DNA of 64,000 bases. Origin: Mytilus californianus. Its lineage: Eukaryota; Mollusca; Bivalvia; Mytilida; Mytilidae. The position numbers and the translations under genes are program-made. Each line of letters begins with the position of its first letter. Position 1 is the first letter of the stretch. Positions 1 through 11,954 of this stretch are shown piece after piece. The stretch covers positions 97,035,285 through 97,099,284 of the forward strand of contig NW_026262734.1 of the NCBI RefSeq assembly GCF_021869535.1, given 5' to 3'. Below the pieces are notes generated by a model, which saw only the letters and a list, made by a program, of their open reading frames with translations, was not told where the DNA came from and ran no database searches.

Positions 1-528
1 AATTTCTTGGTAGAGGGTCTAAATACAGCACAAACAACATTTTCCAAAAGACCAAAAAAGTGAAAAAGTATATTTAAACAAAACGCATTTGACTAACAGG
101 TCGAACAACGGATGTTCTTAAACCCTGCTGACTGCCATTGGCGATTGCCAAATAAACGGATCACAAGATGTAAAAAAATGGATCTTTATTATTAATATAA
201 TACCAAACTGAAAACAATAAACTTTCGGAAAAGATTGTATACCGCAAACATGAGGTGCAAAAATGTGTACACCATATCCGGATATCGACAATTAATGTCT
301 CTTCAGTGATGTTAGGAATCGAAACTGTATTTGGAAGGCCATATAATTTACCTCAATTTAGGATAGACTCTTGAATTTTGAAGAGTCGAAATAGGATGAA
401 CGGATCATATAAACCCGAAGGCAAATATATATATAAGTACGTCTCAACAAGTGACAACTCTACGACAGATCCATCCATTGGATCACCAGCGAAGGTAATA
501 CACGGCTGAAAACACATATTATATTCAT

Positions 529-641
529 AATTACTCTAAATATCAGTACAACAATGTTAAATCTGCATGAGTTCGAATCCCGGCGAGGGAAGAACAAAAA
601 TTTGCAGATTTAACATTGTTGTGCTGATTTTTAGAGTAATT
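529..641. repeat. Hairpin repeat with a tRNA-like B box in the loop
   Basis: Two 39-bp arms (529-567 and 603-641) are inverted copies with only two mismatches. The 35-nt loop contains GAGTTCGAATCCC, which fits the B box and T-arm of tRNA genes. No matching D-arm/A box is present, so it is not a tRNA gene. An (AT)n run follows at about 642-665. It lies just beyond the 3' end of the minus-strand reverse transcriptase, so it may be part of that element or a separate tRNA-derived foldback. Confidence 0.75.
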
Positions 642-723
642 ATATATGTATATATATATATATAAAGTCTCTGAATGATTGTATAATAAAAACTATAACA
701 CAATTTTCCATACGTTTCGGTCA

Positions 724-2238
724 TTACGGCCTTTCTTTCTTTGGTTTGTACTGTAATAGATCGTCTCGGTTTAGAATGTCGAATTTTTTTAATTGAACTT
801 TAGTTGACGAGTTATTGTATCCACGTTTTTTCAGGTGGGTTTTTATGTCTTCTCTTCTTATTTTGTAATTTTCTTCTGTTGAGCAAATTCTTTTGACACG
901 AATACCGCGTCCATATGGTATAGCATTTTTTACAGAATTTGGATGGCTTGACGAAACATGTAAGTACTGGTGTTTATCTGTCGATTTTGTAAAAAGATCT
1001 GTTTTAAGTTGTCCGTTTTCTATGTTTACAAACACATCAAGAAATTCGATTTTTTCAGTTGAGTAACGCATTTCTGTTTTAATTCGCGGATGTAAATTAT
1101 TGGACAATTCGTGAAATTTTTTTAATTCATCTAAACCATGTTCCCATATTCCTCAGATGTCATCAACATATCTCCAATATGAAAACGGGTGTAAATTGCT
1201 GTTTTGAAATAAATTTTCCTCCCATTGTTCAAGGTAGGTGCAAGCATAATTCATGCCTAGATGGGAACCAATAGCTGTTCCTTCTGTTTGTGAAAAGTAC
1301 TTTCCGTTAAAGCTAAAATTATTATTTTCAATGACTAAGTCCATCATTTTAAGAACATCTTCAGTTGGGATTGATATATCAGATCGATTTTCTAATGCTG
1401 TTTTACATGCTTCTCGTGCTTCCTTTCGTGGTACACTTGGATACAATTTAGTTACATCTAAACAAAACAATATTGAGTTGTCTGGTAATGGCTGTTGGAT
1501 TGCATTTAGTTTTTTTTTTAAATCTGTTGTGTCTTTAATATAGGTGGGCAAGTTTCGAACATTTTCCGAAAGTTCGTTTTCCACTATTTCCGCGATCTTT
1601 TCTGTCGGATGGTTCCGCCCATTAATAATTGTTCTTACCGGATGATTTATTTTGTGCAATTTTGGATTTGCTTGTACTCTTCCAGGACATGTTCCTTTCG
1701 GTAGTAGATATTTTTTCATGTCTTTGTCTATTATTTCTCTTTTACATAAATTTTCTACAAGTTTCTTTACTTTATTTTCATTTTTCTGTGTGAGATCTTT
1801 ATCTATTGCTTTGTAAGTATCGTTGTTATTTAATTCTTTTTCGACTTCTAGTTTATTGTCTTCTGTGTTCATTATAACAACGTCGGAGGATTTATCGCTC
1901 GGTCGTATCACGATGCTTGTATCATATAACAGTTCTCGCATTGCCTTTTCTTCTTCTGTAGTAATATTAATTTTAAATTTTCGGCTCAATCTACTTAAAA
2001 TTTCATCTTTTACGGTCTGAATATATTCGTCTAACCATCGTTCTCTTCCGGGTGAGGGTGGGAAATTACTTGATTTTTTGAATTTAGAATATTCGTTTTG
2101 GCAATTTTCTTTTTCCTTGTTTTCTTCAAAAAAATATTCGCGGAGACGCATTCTTCTTTCCCATATTTTCAAATCGGCTATAAGTTTTCCCATGTCTACT
2201 TTTCTTCTAGTCGGCACAAACTTAAAATCTTTCGACAA
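724..2238 (-). pseudogene. Penelope-like element reverse transcriptase, one internal stop
   Basis: A single frame runs across the interval, broken only by TGA at 1153-1155. Reading from the N-terminal end, it shows FVPTRRKV, a WERRMRLREYFF block typical of PLE proteins, PKLHK (RT fingers), LDVTKLYPSVP with the first catalytic aspartate, EGTAIGSHLGMNYA, and YVDD, the catalytic box. The stop falls two codons after YVDD, before GIWEHG, where related proteins usually carry an aromatic residue. A TGG to TGA change would explain it. After the stop the same frame continues with FLDVFV and HPNSVKNAIPYGRGIRVKR and ends at QYKPKK. An upstream in-frame stop lies just before 2254, so the usual N-terminal part is missing, and no GIY-YIG endonuclease follows. 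It is a truncated, probably dead retroelement copy. The stop could also be a sequencing error. Confidence 0.9.
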
Positions 2239-2254
2239 TAATGTTTTTTTGTGC

Positions 2255-3596
2255 GTTCGTTAGTTCTTTTGATGATTTATTTTGCAAATACGAACAAACA
2301 AAACAGACGATCCGGTAGCAAACCACTTCATTCAGCATAATCATTAGATGAAAAATTTAAAAGTTACCGCCAAAGAAAGAGTATTTGATACAGAAATTTA
2401 GAAATGAGTATAAGCAAAGGTATTATTTAGTACTTCTTTTATTATTACGCATTTTACATTAGAAATACATATTTCTGTGTCTGAGTGTTCCCATCTGTAT
2501 GATAGACGTTAATTGTTTCATTTTATGCAATTCTCAAAATTAACACTTGTAGGTGCAGGTTAAATGGTAGATAACAGTGACTGTAATTACGACTTCAAAC
2601 AACAAATGAAAAAACATAAATTCTTGTATAAGGAATGTTCAAAGTACCAAGAAAACTTTAAATAGTTTGATGTCAAATAATATTTTGCTAAATGTGAGAA
2701 TGAAATGTATTTTAACCGCAAATGTCTTCCAATCATACCACTGCTAATAAAATGTGGTGAAAAAAATACACCATATATTGGTCATCGAGAGCACATATAA
2801 TCAAAATAAAGTAGACAACCTTTGACTAATGAATATACTTACTTCAATTAAGTCTAATAAAATGAAAACTAACTTCTTTAAGTATCATTTGAAACCGACA
2901 TTTACAGATTTTGATATTACTATACAAGCGTATTGCACCGACACATAGCGAAATCTTTATCAAATTCACATAAGATCCCAATATCGTCTATAACTAGCGA
3001 CGTTGATTACGTAATTATCGCGCTGAACGTTAAACGTTTACCAATTATAATATAATGTCTATAATAAAACAAAGTAATTTACCACGCCTTTCTTTCGTAA
3101 GGACACGTAAGGACACGTAATTGTCTTATCTCCTAATTTCAATATTGGCAGAGCAACGAATACAACATGTGGAGCAGGTACATTTAAGATAAAAAAACTA
3201 TGTTGTTTTATCTTTTAAATGCCATGAAGAAAATATAAATACATAACAAAGAAATATTTACTAAAATAAAAAAAAAAACACTAGTAATCCAAAAGAGCAG
3301 GAGACTTCGAAATGTACTAATTAATAAAATACTTCGTTCTAGAGAACTACGTAGCTAACAACTTCGGAAAACCATTACAAATATAAAAAGTAGACCAACA
3401 GAAAAACGACTGAAACGTTTATCAAAGACATTGTAGAATAATCAAATTTTTGACCCGATAATACCTCCCTCTTCCATGACAGTCGATCACGTTTTCATTC
3501 AATCACAAGTTTTTAAATATCATAAATAACTACATTTGTAAGATCGAGCAAGCAGCAAATAACTTGACATACAATTGAATGTTAATGAATACTGAT
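2255..3596. other. Intergenic, no gene seen
   Basis: AT-rich sequence with no coding signal. It holds a short direct repeat of GGACACGTAA near 3100, and an 18-mer beginning AACCGCAAATGTC near 2716 that recurs near 4044. Confidence 0.6.
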
Positions 3597-3917
3597 TGTC
3601 CCAGGCTAACAGAGTGTTGGGCACCATCAAACATGATAGACCTCGCCACATTACGTAATTATGTACAGGAGCCTGTAATTCAGTGGTTTGTTGCTATCTC
3701 ATATATTTAGTTTTCTTGTTCACAAAATCAGGCCGTTAATTTTCTCGTTTGAATTGTTTAACATTTGTCATGTAGGGGATTTTTAAAGCTTGCAATGCGG
3801 TGTGGGTTTTGCTCATTATTGAAGACCAGATGTTGACCTTAAATTTCTACTTTTACGTCATTTTGTCTCCAATGGAAAATTGTCTTATTTGTAATCATAC
3901 CCCTCCTTCTTAATTCT
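3597..3917 (+). repeat. Interspersed repeat A, diverged copy
   Basis: This family recurs about 14 times in the window. Landmarks in order are GTCCCAGG, a CCGCCACATT block, CAGGAGCCTGTAATTCAGTGG, ATCAGGCCGTTA, TCGTTTGAATTG, GCGGTGTGGGTTTTGCTCAT, and a 3' end near TTGTAATCATACC. It has no coding frame. See the 40.2-41.4 kb entry for evidence that it is the 3' tail of a PLE-like retroelement. Confidence 0.8.
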
Positions 3918-4680
3918 AAATAATGTAACGTTATTCTGAAAAATAGCATGTTAACGTAAAGCTAATACATGATGAACTGAAAAACATGATTTGTAGGATC
4001 AAATTACAATTGGCAAGTATATGATAATGAAACTTTTTAATGCAACCGCAAATGTCTTCCAAAAATATAACAACACTTAAGATGCAATTGGAAATAAAAA
4101 AATTTAGCTGTAATTGTTTAAATAGCTGCTGACTTTTCTTTGATGTTGGTGCATATTTTATCTAAAAGAAAATACTGAACTATCATTTCTCTTTCCACAA
4201 AATGTAACACCTTTAATTATGAAGACAGTTGGTTTTAAAAATACACCTTTGATTTTGGAAACTAAAAGATAATCAATATCAATAACTGAGCGTTTTTACA
4301 GGTGACATGTGATCTAAGCATGGTCCAATCAATATTAATATTATGCTATTAGGTAACTAGTCTATATTTTAGGTCACATGTTTGTGAGCACTCAACTCTT
4401 ACCTAACCCTGGGTCAGTGTTGTAAAAACACAAGATAATAAACAGTAGAAAACACATATCAAAAGACAAAAGACGCAAAGTATCGTCCTACGAGAACTCA
4501 CAGTTACTGAATACTAGCTTAAAGTCAGTCACAACTAATAAATAAATCAGTTCACTTGAGGTTTGTTTGATGCCTGATGTCTGATGTTTGTCAAAATTTG
4601 TTAGAAAGTTGTTGATTTAAAAAATGATCACAACTGCTGACAACGCAAAATGATGAATACACATTTCTATGTTTCGACAG

Positions 4681-4889
4681 TGATATCCATTCAGACAGAA
4701 GAAACTGGAACCCGCACGTTTTCTTTTTTTTTCATTTAATAGTTTCTTTTATTATTTTTATAATTTTCCTTTGAACAGGAAAATAATGAGGAATGGAAGT
4801 CTTTTATGATTTGAAATAACATGTAGTATAAAAAAAGAGGAAGAAAAAAAGACGTGTGGGTTCCAGTTTCTTCTGTCGAATGCATATCA
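4681..4889. repeat. Imperfect hairpin, arms about 48 bp
   Basis: The sequence beginning TGATATCCATTC at 4681 is repeated in inverted orientation ending at 4889. The arms share GACAGAAGAAACTGGAACCC almost exactly and are followed by T-rich and A-rich tracts. The loop of about 110 bp is AT-rich. It is probably a small foldback element, with no coding capacity. Confidence 0.75.
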
Positions 4890-5860
4890 AAGTTGGCCAT
4901 TGTAATACCCTAAATAAAACAAATAAATTGTTTTAGGTTTTGAATACAGCTGGTTTTGCCTGTTGCAATCTCTTTTAGATTTGTATGAAAGGTCAGACTC
5001 TCATACGTAATGTATTTTGTAATTTGTGGCTTTTTTTATAAGGAATATGAACATAATAGTTATACACATTTTATGAATAATATTTTAATTCTAAAAAAAT
5101 AAGCAAAAATGTACAACGATTTAATAAACAAATATCAATTATTTGATTTAAGAACGTAACAATAAACACAGTTTCAATAGTTTGATATAGAGCAGAATAT
5201 GATCTATACGATGTGTCTGTGTCTTAACTGACTAACGAAATTTTTACCACGTCTTAGATTGTGGTTTACCATCTACGTCGTCTGGTCTGCTAAGAACCGA
5301 ACCTCACCTATTGCCGAATAGGACTGTTTTGCTGAGTGTGAATTCGCATTACTACAAGACGTGTCTCGGTATTTATACATCCAACATTCATGTATTTAGT
5401 TATGATGTTTCTTTTGTAAGTCTGATTGGATATTGTGTTATGTCTTATCGTTTGTGGTTTGAATTCTATATTTTCGGTACATTTCACATGTCTTATTTGA
5501 CAGTATAGTCGAGTTACTCGAGTCTACAGTGTATTTGTTTTATGTTGTTTGTTTTCAGTTGTGTTTACTGTTTGGTCTTACATGATCTTGCTTTATATTA
5601 CAGTTATTTTATTTTTATTTTCTATATGTATGTAAAAGTTTACATAATTACAAGATATTTCATTTATATGATTTTTAGTTTAAAGCAACTATATGCACAG
5701 GATTTTTTTGCTTATACACAGTTTTGATTTAGAAGAAAAACCGACATGGTTAGAAAATACAAACAATAACACCAATAAAAACTCAATCTTATATTCTTGT
5801 ACGTGTCTACAATAAAACAACTCTATTCTATTTTTAGAAATTTACCTTTGATAATATAAA
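4890..5860. other. Intergenic, AT-rich, no gene supported
   Basis: Short open frames of 60-65 codons at 5311-5727 are rich in Phe, Tyr and Ile, with no recognisable domain. I read them as chance openings in T-rich repeat sequence. Confidence 0.5.
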
Positions 5861-5879
5861 CGTCACATAAAATACGTCA

Positions 5880-6530
5880 CTTTTTGTGGCGTTGATACAT
5901 TCGTGTGACGCACAGTTTATAATTCTTTTTTGGTGTCCTGGTGTGCTGTCGTGGATTTATGGGAGGTGTCCGTTGTTATTAATATGTGGTTTACATGTTG
6001 TAATGTACTATTATAATATTTATTTATGTGTTTCTCTGTCTTGAGTGTTCTTGCGTTTATTTGTACTGTATTCCTGTCACGTAATTTTGTCATTTTAGCG
6101 GTATTGTTAACAATTTCATATAAGCAGGAGGTTTGGCAAGGCATAAAACCAGGTTCAACCCACCAGTTTATTTCTTAAAATGTCCTGTACCAGATCAGGA
6201 TTATGGCATTTGTTATCAAATAGTCCGTTTCTATGTATGTTTGCGTTTGTTTTTGTTGCAGTTCAGTGTTTCTGTAGCTCTGTTGTTGCCCTCTTATAGT
6301 TGATGTGTTTCCCTCGGTTTTGGTTTGTGACCCGGATTTGTTTTCGCTTAATCGATTTATGACTATTGTATAACAGCGGTATACTACTGATGCCTTTATT
6401 TAGTCTTCAGTGCTTTTCAACTTCTTATTTTGTTTGACCTTTTTGACTTTTTTCATTCGAGCGTCACTGATGGGTCTTTAGTAGACGAAACGTGCATCTG
6501 GTGCTCATTGTTTAAAGCCTGTACATGTAT
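5880..6530 (+). repeat. Composite dispersed repeat (families E/F)
   Basis: The interval contains TTTCCCTCGGTTTTGGTTTG, GCGGTATACTACTGATGCC and, at its 3' end (6450-6510), GAGCGTCACTGATGGGTC followed by AGACGAAACGTGCATCTGG. This 3' block resembles the related ends near 10130 and 60550. I know this as a very common bivalve repeat, probably a retroelement tail. The ORF on the minus strand here is not supported as a gene. Confidence 0.6.
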
Positions 6531-6643
6531 GTATGATGAGTTATTTGATAGATAGTACATAGTTTTATATATACAACATATCGTGTCTGTTGTTAACTTT
6601 GTTGTTATGACAATAAAGGAGTCTAGCGGTTCCAGTAGTTACC

Positions 6644-7014
6644 AGGCAAATTGTGCTCCCGTGCATTTCACATGAATCTCATGTGAAATTCACATTAAAA
6701 TTTCACGTAAAATTTACCTCAAACAAGCTTTCACGTGAAACTCACGTGAAAATTTTCAATGAATTTCACATTAACTATACAAACAAAATGGTATTTTGCA
6801 TGTTTTTAATCAAATTTGAAAATTCAGATGTTATTTGAATAACTTTATTTTACAAATTCATGGGATTTTCACATTACATTCACGTGAAACTTATGTGAAA
6901 TAAGTTCACGCGAGTTTAACGTATAAACCCGTGTGTATCAAAGTTCACGTGGATTTCACATGAGATTCACATGAATCTAAATTCACGTGAAATACACGTC
7001 AGTTAAATTTGCCT
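6644..7014. mobile_element. 371-bp inverted-repeat element rich in TTCACGTGAA
   Basis: The ends form terminal inverted repeats. The left starts AGGCAAATT and reaches GTGCATTTCAC; the right end, read on the other strand, starts AGGCAAATTT and reaches GTGTATTTCAC. The interior is packed with variants of the palindrome TTCACGTGAA and of TCACATGA. It has no coding frame, so it is a non-autonomous, MITE-like element. A target-site duplication is not clear. Confidence 0.7.
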
Positions 7015-8779
7015 TTGTATCCGCCCTACTGAGTCTTTTATTTCTATCAAATATGAAGTTTTCTATTAATTAGATATTTGAAATAATTTTTAGGGCTATC
7101 AGATTGGTTTGTTCCAATGATAATATGCTTCAATGAATATAGAATTAACAGAGTTATTAAGTTGCATGTGTCATTTTTATCGGTTTTCGTTTGAATAATA
7201 AAAAAAAAAAAACACCAAACCTATATTTAAGTTGATTCTAAATCTATATTTTCAAACATCTAGGAGGTATCAAAGTTATGTTATACATTGTATGTTATTC
7301 AGATCTCAGTCTGAAACCTGAATTACACATATATTACGGATTACCCCTGTCTAAATGTTTATTTCCAGTACCAGGTATTTGTTAAACATTCCCCATGCAG
7401 TATATATATATTCAGTATATGTGTTTAATGTTTCTTAATATTTTGAGTAATTCTTTTAAATGCAAGGTGTTTATGTATACTGTTTGTATGCTTGTGACTT
7501 TTTATGTATTATGACTTTTTTTTGACAACAAACATATTGGAAAAACCAACCTGACATTTTCCCATACGTGGAGAATTTTGTAATTTGTTGTGAAAATAAT
7601 TTTATCGTGTATGCAATGATTTGTAATAACACTTTAAGACACTAATTAAGTATTTGATGTGTAAATCGAGTGCTTTATAGTAAAAACGTATGATTGACGG
7701 ATACACGTCCTTATTTTTCCTCTGTGAGCCTCTGACATTCTTTAAGTGTTTTATCTAGCTTAAGACTACGTCACATAGTAAAGTTCGTTATGATGACGTT
7801 TTTGAGGTACCAATTTTGGTAAAAAAAACGTTGTATATACTCCGGCAGTTTCCCGAATATATATATATATATATATAGAAAGACCTTAGTTTAGATATAT
7901 ATGGACAAGTCCAGAATATATGTTCTATTGATTCGACCCCTCCTCAAACGAACTGCACTTATTTGGATCTTTCAATTTTATTTTGAAGATAAATTTCGTT
8001 CATAACTTATGCATGACACACTGTTTATATTCGTTTAGCAATAAGAATTGATATGAAGTTGAAAAGTTAAAAGCCTCTACTAACGTATGATATGTCAAAG
8101 GGAGAGGCGGTGTTCGCCCTTTTCGCCCTTTCCTCGATCCGCCACTGCATTGTGTTTATCATTTATATTCTAATATCAAAATAAATCTTTCTCTATGTTA
8201 TTTGTTCTATAATATCTCACATATGAAAACTAGATAAGAACGTTTGAAAAGTTAGTGTTTATAACATTACGTAATTTCAATTCTTAATTTAAATAATTCA
8301 TTAGGCTATAAACTTAATAAGCAACCGATTGTTTACCCGATTACGACCTTGGTTTTTAACATTTCAATTAGTTTTGGAAGATTAAGGAATGTTACTTACT
8401 ACAACACGTGTTTTATATCATGATCAACAGAACAATGTGCATGTTATTTACAATGGTAAATATTTACATCAAATATTTTGACATGAATCAACAGTTTTAT
8501 ATTTGGAATCACTACTAGGCTAATTGTATTTTTTTAACTGGCGTGTTTTACACATGTTTTACACACCAAATCATATTGGACGAGAAGTTTTATTAAAAAA
8601 TTGATTTCAATGTAAACATATGAAAGATGTTAAATGTAGTGAGAAAAGAAATCATAGCAGAATAATATTTAATTGCCAATAAATGAAATAGTTAATTGAC
8701 CGTCTGACAAGTAGTGGCATGTTTTGCATATCAAACAAGCTACAGTACCTTACAGATTTTCAAATCTCATAAATCAAAA
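7015..8779. other. Intergenic, no gene seen
   Basis: AT-rich sequence with an (AT)n run at about 7857-7877 and a short GC-richer block near 8100-8150 (CGATCCGCCACTGC on the plus strand), which resembles a retroelement edge. I see no coding frame or domain. Confidence 0.55.
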
Positions 8780-8883
8780 AGGGAGACAAATCAAAGTAAC
8801 AAATAAGGGAGACAAATCAAGGCAACAAATAAGGGATACAAATCAAGGCAATAAATAAGGGAGACAACTCAAGGCAACAAACA
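8780..8883 (+). repeat. Tandem repeat, 26 bp x 4
   Basis: Four consecutive 26-bp units of the form AGGGAGACAAATCAAGG plus CAACAAATA, with a few substitutions each. It directly precedes the foldback element at 8908. Confidence 0.85.
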
Positions 8884-8907
8884 ACGACTGGGGTAATCGT
8901 ATGAACA

Positions 8908-9265
8908 CCAAAAGAAGCGAGACCGGGTGCGTCGATAGGATAAGCGTCTCATTCTATGCATTTATCTCCCGCCATACAAATCCACACTCAGTTAAAATGT
9001 CACAATCGGGAAAATGATAGAACTTGTACAATATGACAACTATCAAGGAAAGAAAAAAGTTCGGTTATCATATACATAATAAGTTGAATAAATCACTGTT
9101 GTCTGTATCTTTGAATACCAGAATAGTCGTCTGATCTGTTATTATAATGATGATGTCCTATTCTGAATTGTGACATTTTTAATGAGTGTGGATGTGTATG
9201 GTGAGTGATGTATGCATAGCATGAGAAGCTTACCCTGTCGAGATATCTGGTCTCGCTCCTTTTGG
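8908..9265. repeat. Foldback repeat, arms about 100 bp
   Basis: The left arm (about 8908-9007) begins CCAAAAGAAGCGAGACC. The right arm (about 9167-9265) is its inverted copy ending GGTCTCGCTCCTTTTGG. Shared blocks include CTATGCAT, CACCATACA-like sequence, ATCCACACTCA and ATGTCACAAT. Identity is roughly 80 percent by eye. The 160-bp spacer has no coding frame. Confidence 0.75.
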
Positions 9266-10014
9266 ATTTCTTAGTTACTAGAATAGTGTTTTACAGTGAG
9301 TTATATCTTAATAAGGATTATTGAGATTTGAACATCGATAAACAACTGTTGTCTCTAGTTAATCATTAGGTATAGATGTATGTATGTCAAAATATTCAGT
9401 GGCCTTGTCATAATGTAATCCATGACAGCCCAGTCGTTAATTTTGGAAAAAATATTTTTGTATGATGGTCACATTATTAATCGAATAACGAATTTCTTTC
9501 AATCCACAAGAGGGACTGTCTCTTCAGTGATGCTCGAGGCCAAAATATTTTAATAACCAAAATATAATACAAATGTTGAAGAGCAATTCCAAAAATAAAC
9601 CTTCAAAAGAAACGTCATAAGCCAAGTTATATACATACCTGTAGAAAGGGGAACACACATAGTGTGAAACATATTTTTTCGGAAAAGCGTCATTTACAAA
9701 TAGCATGCCATGTTGCTTTTAAAAACTTAATCACCCATTAGAAGTTTAAAATAGTCTGTATAATGATCGTACATCTGTTGACGATGGTATTAATCATTAT
9801 CTTGTTAATGAATCATATCAAAATATAATTAGATAAAATAAGTCATAAAATTTGATGAGTAAGACAGAAATATAATTTCATAATCTGTGAAAGAAAAGGG
9901 TAGTTCGCCCAAACATGTTTGCGATGCTTACCATTTTCTAACCTTTACGAAGACAGAGAGATTAAACAAATCTATGTTGGAAATTATCTTAAATTAATGA
10001 ATCTCCCTTATGCA
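9266..10014. other. Intergenic, no gene seen
   Basis: Contains CTCTTCAGTGATGCTCGAGG near 9520, a short dispersed block also seen in part near 297-312. No coding frame is supported. Confidence 0.55.
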
Positions 10015-10195
10015 AAGCTCTGATTTCTTGCCCGGCTTTGGATATACTTTTGTCCTTTTTGGTTTATAAGCTCTTCAATTTTTTAATCAGTTTTGGATTT
10101 TCAAATAGTTTTTGCCTCTAGCATGACTGAAGGATCATGTACTGTCGAAATGCGCAACTGGTGCAGAAAAATTGGAAACGTTAATGTTGTTTATA
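10015..10195 (+). repeat. Interspersed repeat F
   Basis: Landmarks are GCTCTGATTTCTTGCC, TAAGCTCTTCAAT, TTTGGATTTTCAAATA and GCGCAACTGGTGCA. A second copy is at 60262-60580. It is non-coding. Confidence 0.75.
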
Positions 10196-11189
10196 ACAGA
10201 TTGTTCAAATTTGAAACACGAATAAAATCAAAAACCTAGTCAAAGATTATTCTTATTTAACAAAAAGCATATTTCGTATATCAGAAAAAACATTTTATAT
10301 AAACGATTTATAAAATTAGATTTATGAATACCCGAATAAAACAGAAAACAATGTGGAATTATAGATACAAGTGTCAAAAAAATTTCAGAAAGAAGATCAT
10401 ATTTAAATGTGTGATGTTGAGTTGTATAAATGTCCTTTCCAGCGTTGTCAAACTAACTTTTCGTTTCCTATTTTTTCCCTTTTTTTATTTACACAGTTTT
10501 TTGTTATCTTGTCTTATTGTTTAGTTGTCAGTTTATTTGAGTCCAAAGTTTACACTTCTATGCATTCAGACATTTTCTGTATGCTAATAATTTTATTTTG
10601 GTGGATGTAACTTGAAATCTTGGGATAAACAACTAGTAAGAGTCGTCAACGACTATAGCATACTTTTCAATCAGTTGCACCAGATATTGAAATGAGACCA
10701 GACTCCATACTGTTCTGTTGTTTGGCTGAAGTGGTCTCTGAGGCAAACCATGACAAATTACGTAAACCAATCGGCCACTTAGCCTCAATTGATATAATAA
10801 ACATAACATGAACATATTTATAAATATCCTTGTAATAATTCCGGTTCAAACAGGCTATTTCTTGTTAGCATTCATTTCTTTTTCTTTTTATGATACAAAA
10901 TATGCCTAGACACTAACGAGCTGATTTAAAAATAACTTTAGAGATCTTTTTTAACATAGCTTTTGATAACGACAATTATATACCCACCAACATAAGTTCG
11001 AAAGATTAAGAGTAATTAATGATCTAGAAGATTCACTGTTATTCGAAAATACCACACTGCATAACTAAGCTTCTAATTAATGGATTCTTATTCAGAGACT
11101 GTACAGAAAGATTTGTTGTTATTTACTTATCGGCATTAATGTAACGTACTCAGTAAACTGCTTGAGTAACCTTGAAATCCAAGAACTTT
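10196..11189. other. Intergenic, no gene supported
   Basis: Short open frames at 10324-10610 and 10633-10849 lack recognisable domains. They are hydrophobic because the strand is T-rich. I do not call a gene. Confidence 0.5.
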
Positions 11190-11389
11190 ATTAATTGGTG
11201 TCACACAGCATCGATAAGATGATCAAAAACATGTATTTTGCACCAGTGAAAAGCACGTTCAGAACTAAATATGCTTATTTTAAGCTGCGGGAAGGTGTTT
11301 CAAACATGTTATTAATCCACGTCCGGTCTGTGTTTTTGTTAGATGTTTTTCTGCTTTATGTCGATCTGATGAGTTAAGCCCTTTTCAAT

Positions 11390-11757
11390 TGATTTTTATA
11401 GTGTGTTCTTATGGTGTATTGTTACACCACTGTCCCAGGTTAGGAGGAGGGTTTAGCGCCATAAAATTTGTTTAACCTCGCCACATTCGGTATGTATCTG
11501 TCCGAAGTCAGGAGCCTGTAATTCAGTGGTTATTTTTTTCCGTTCATTGTTTTGTACATAAATCAGGCTGTTAGTTTAAATTGTTTTACATTTTTCATTT
11601 CGGGGCCTTTTACAGCTGACTATGCGGTATGGGTTTTGCTCATTTTTAAAGGCCATACAGTGAACCATAGTTGGTTGTTAACTTCTATGCCATTTGGTCT
11701 CTGATGGAGAGTTATCTCATTGGCAATCATATCACATTTTCTTATTTTTATATTAAT
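11390..11757 (+). repeat. Interspersed repeat A, near full length
   Basis: The copy shows all family landmarks: TACACCACTGTCCCAGG, CGCCACATTCGGTATGT, GGAGCCTGTAATTCAGTGG, GACTATGCGGTATGGGTTTT, GAGTTATCTCATTGG, and a 3' end near TTATTTTTATAT. About 60 bp upstream is TCTGATGAGTTAAGCCC, a block also found in the 3' leader of this family in other copies. Confidence 0.85.
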
Positions 11758-11954
11758 GCCACTGGTTTGAATCAACTTGGAGACAAAATTATAATTTTTC
11801 CACTTTTCTATTTTTATATAACATCAAACCCATAACACCTGCATACGAAATTAATATATAATTCCGATGAAGGCCATTTCACATATTCGTGTTATAATTG
11901 TTGAAGTAGATCCTCATGCATGCTGTTGGTTAAGTCAGGGAGAACATAATTTAT

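Noticed and set aside
571..595. tRNA gene
   Set aside because: Only a T-arm/B-box-like stretch is present; no D-arm, anticodon arm or acceptor pairing could be found around it.
11345..11400. Hammerhead ribozyme at CTGATGAGTTAAGCCC
   Set aside because: No GAAA after a closing stem II and no stem I or III pairing; it is simply part of the repeat A leader.
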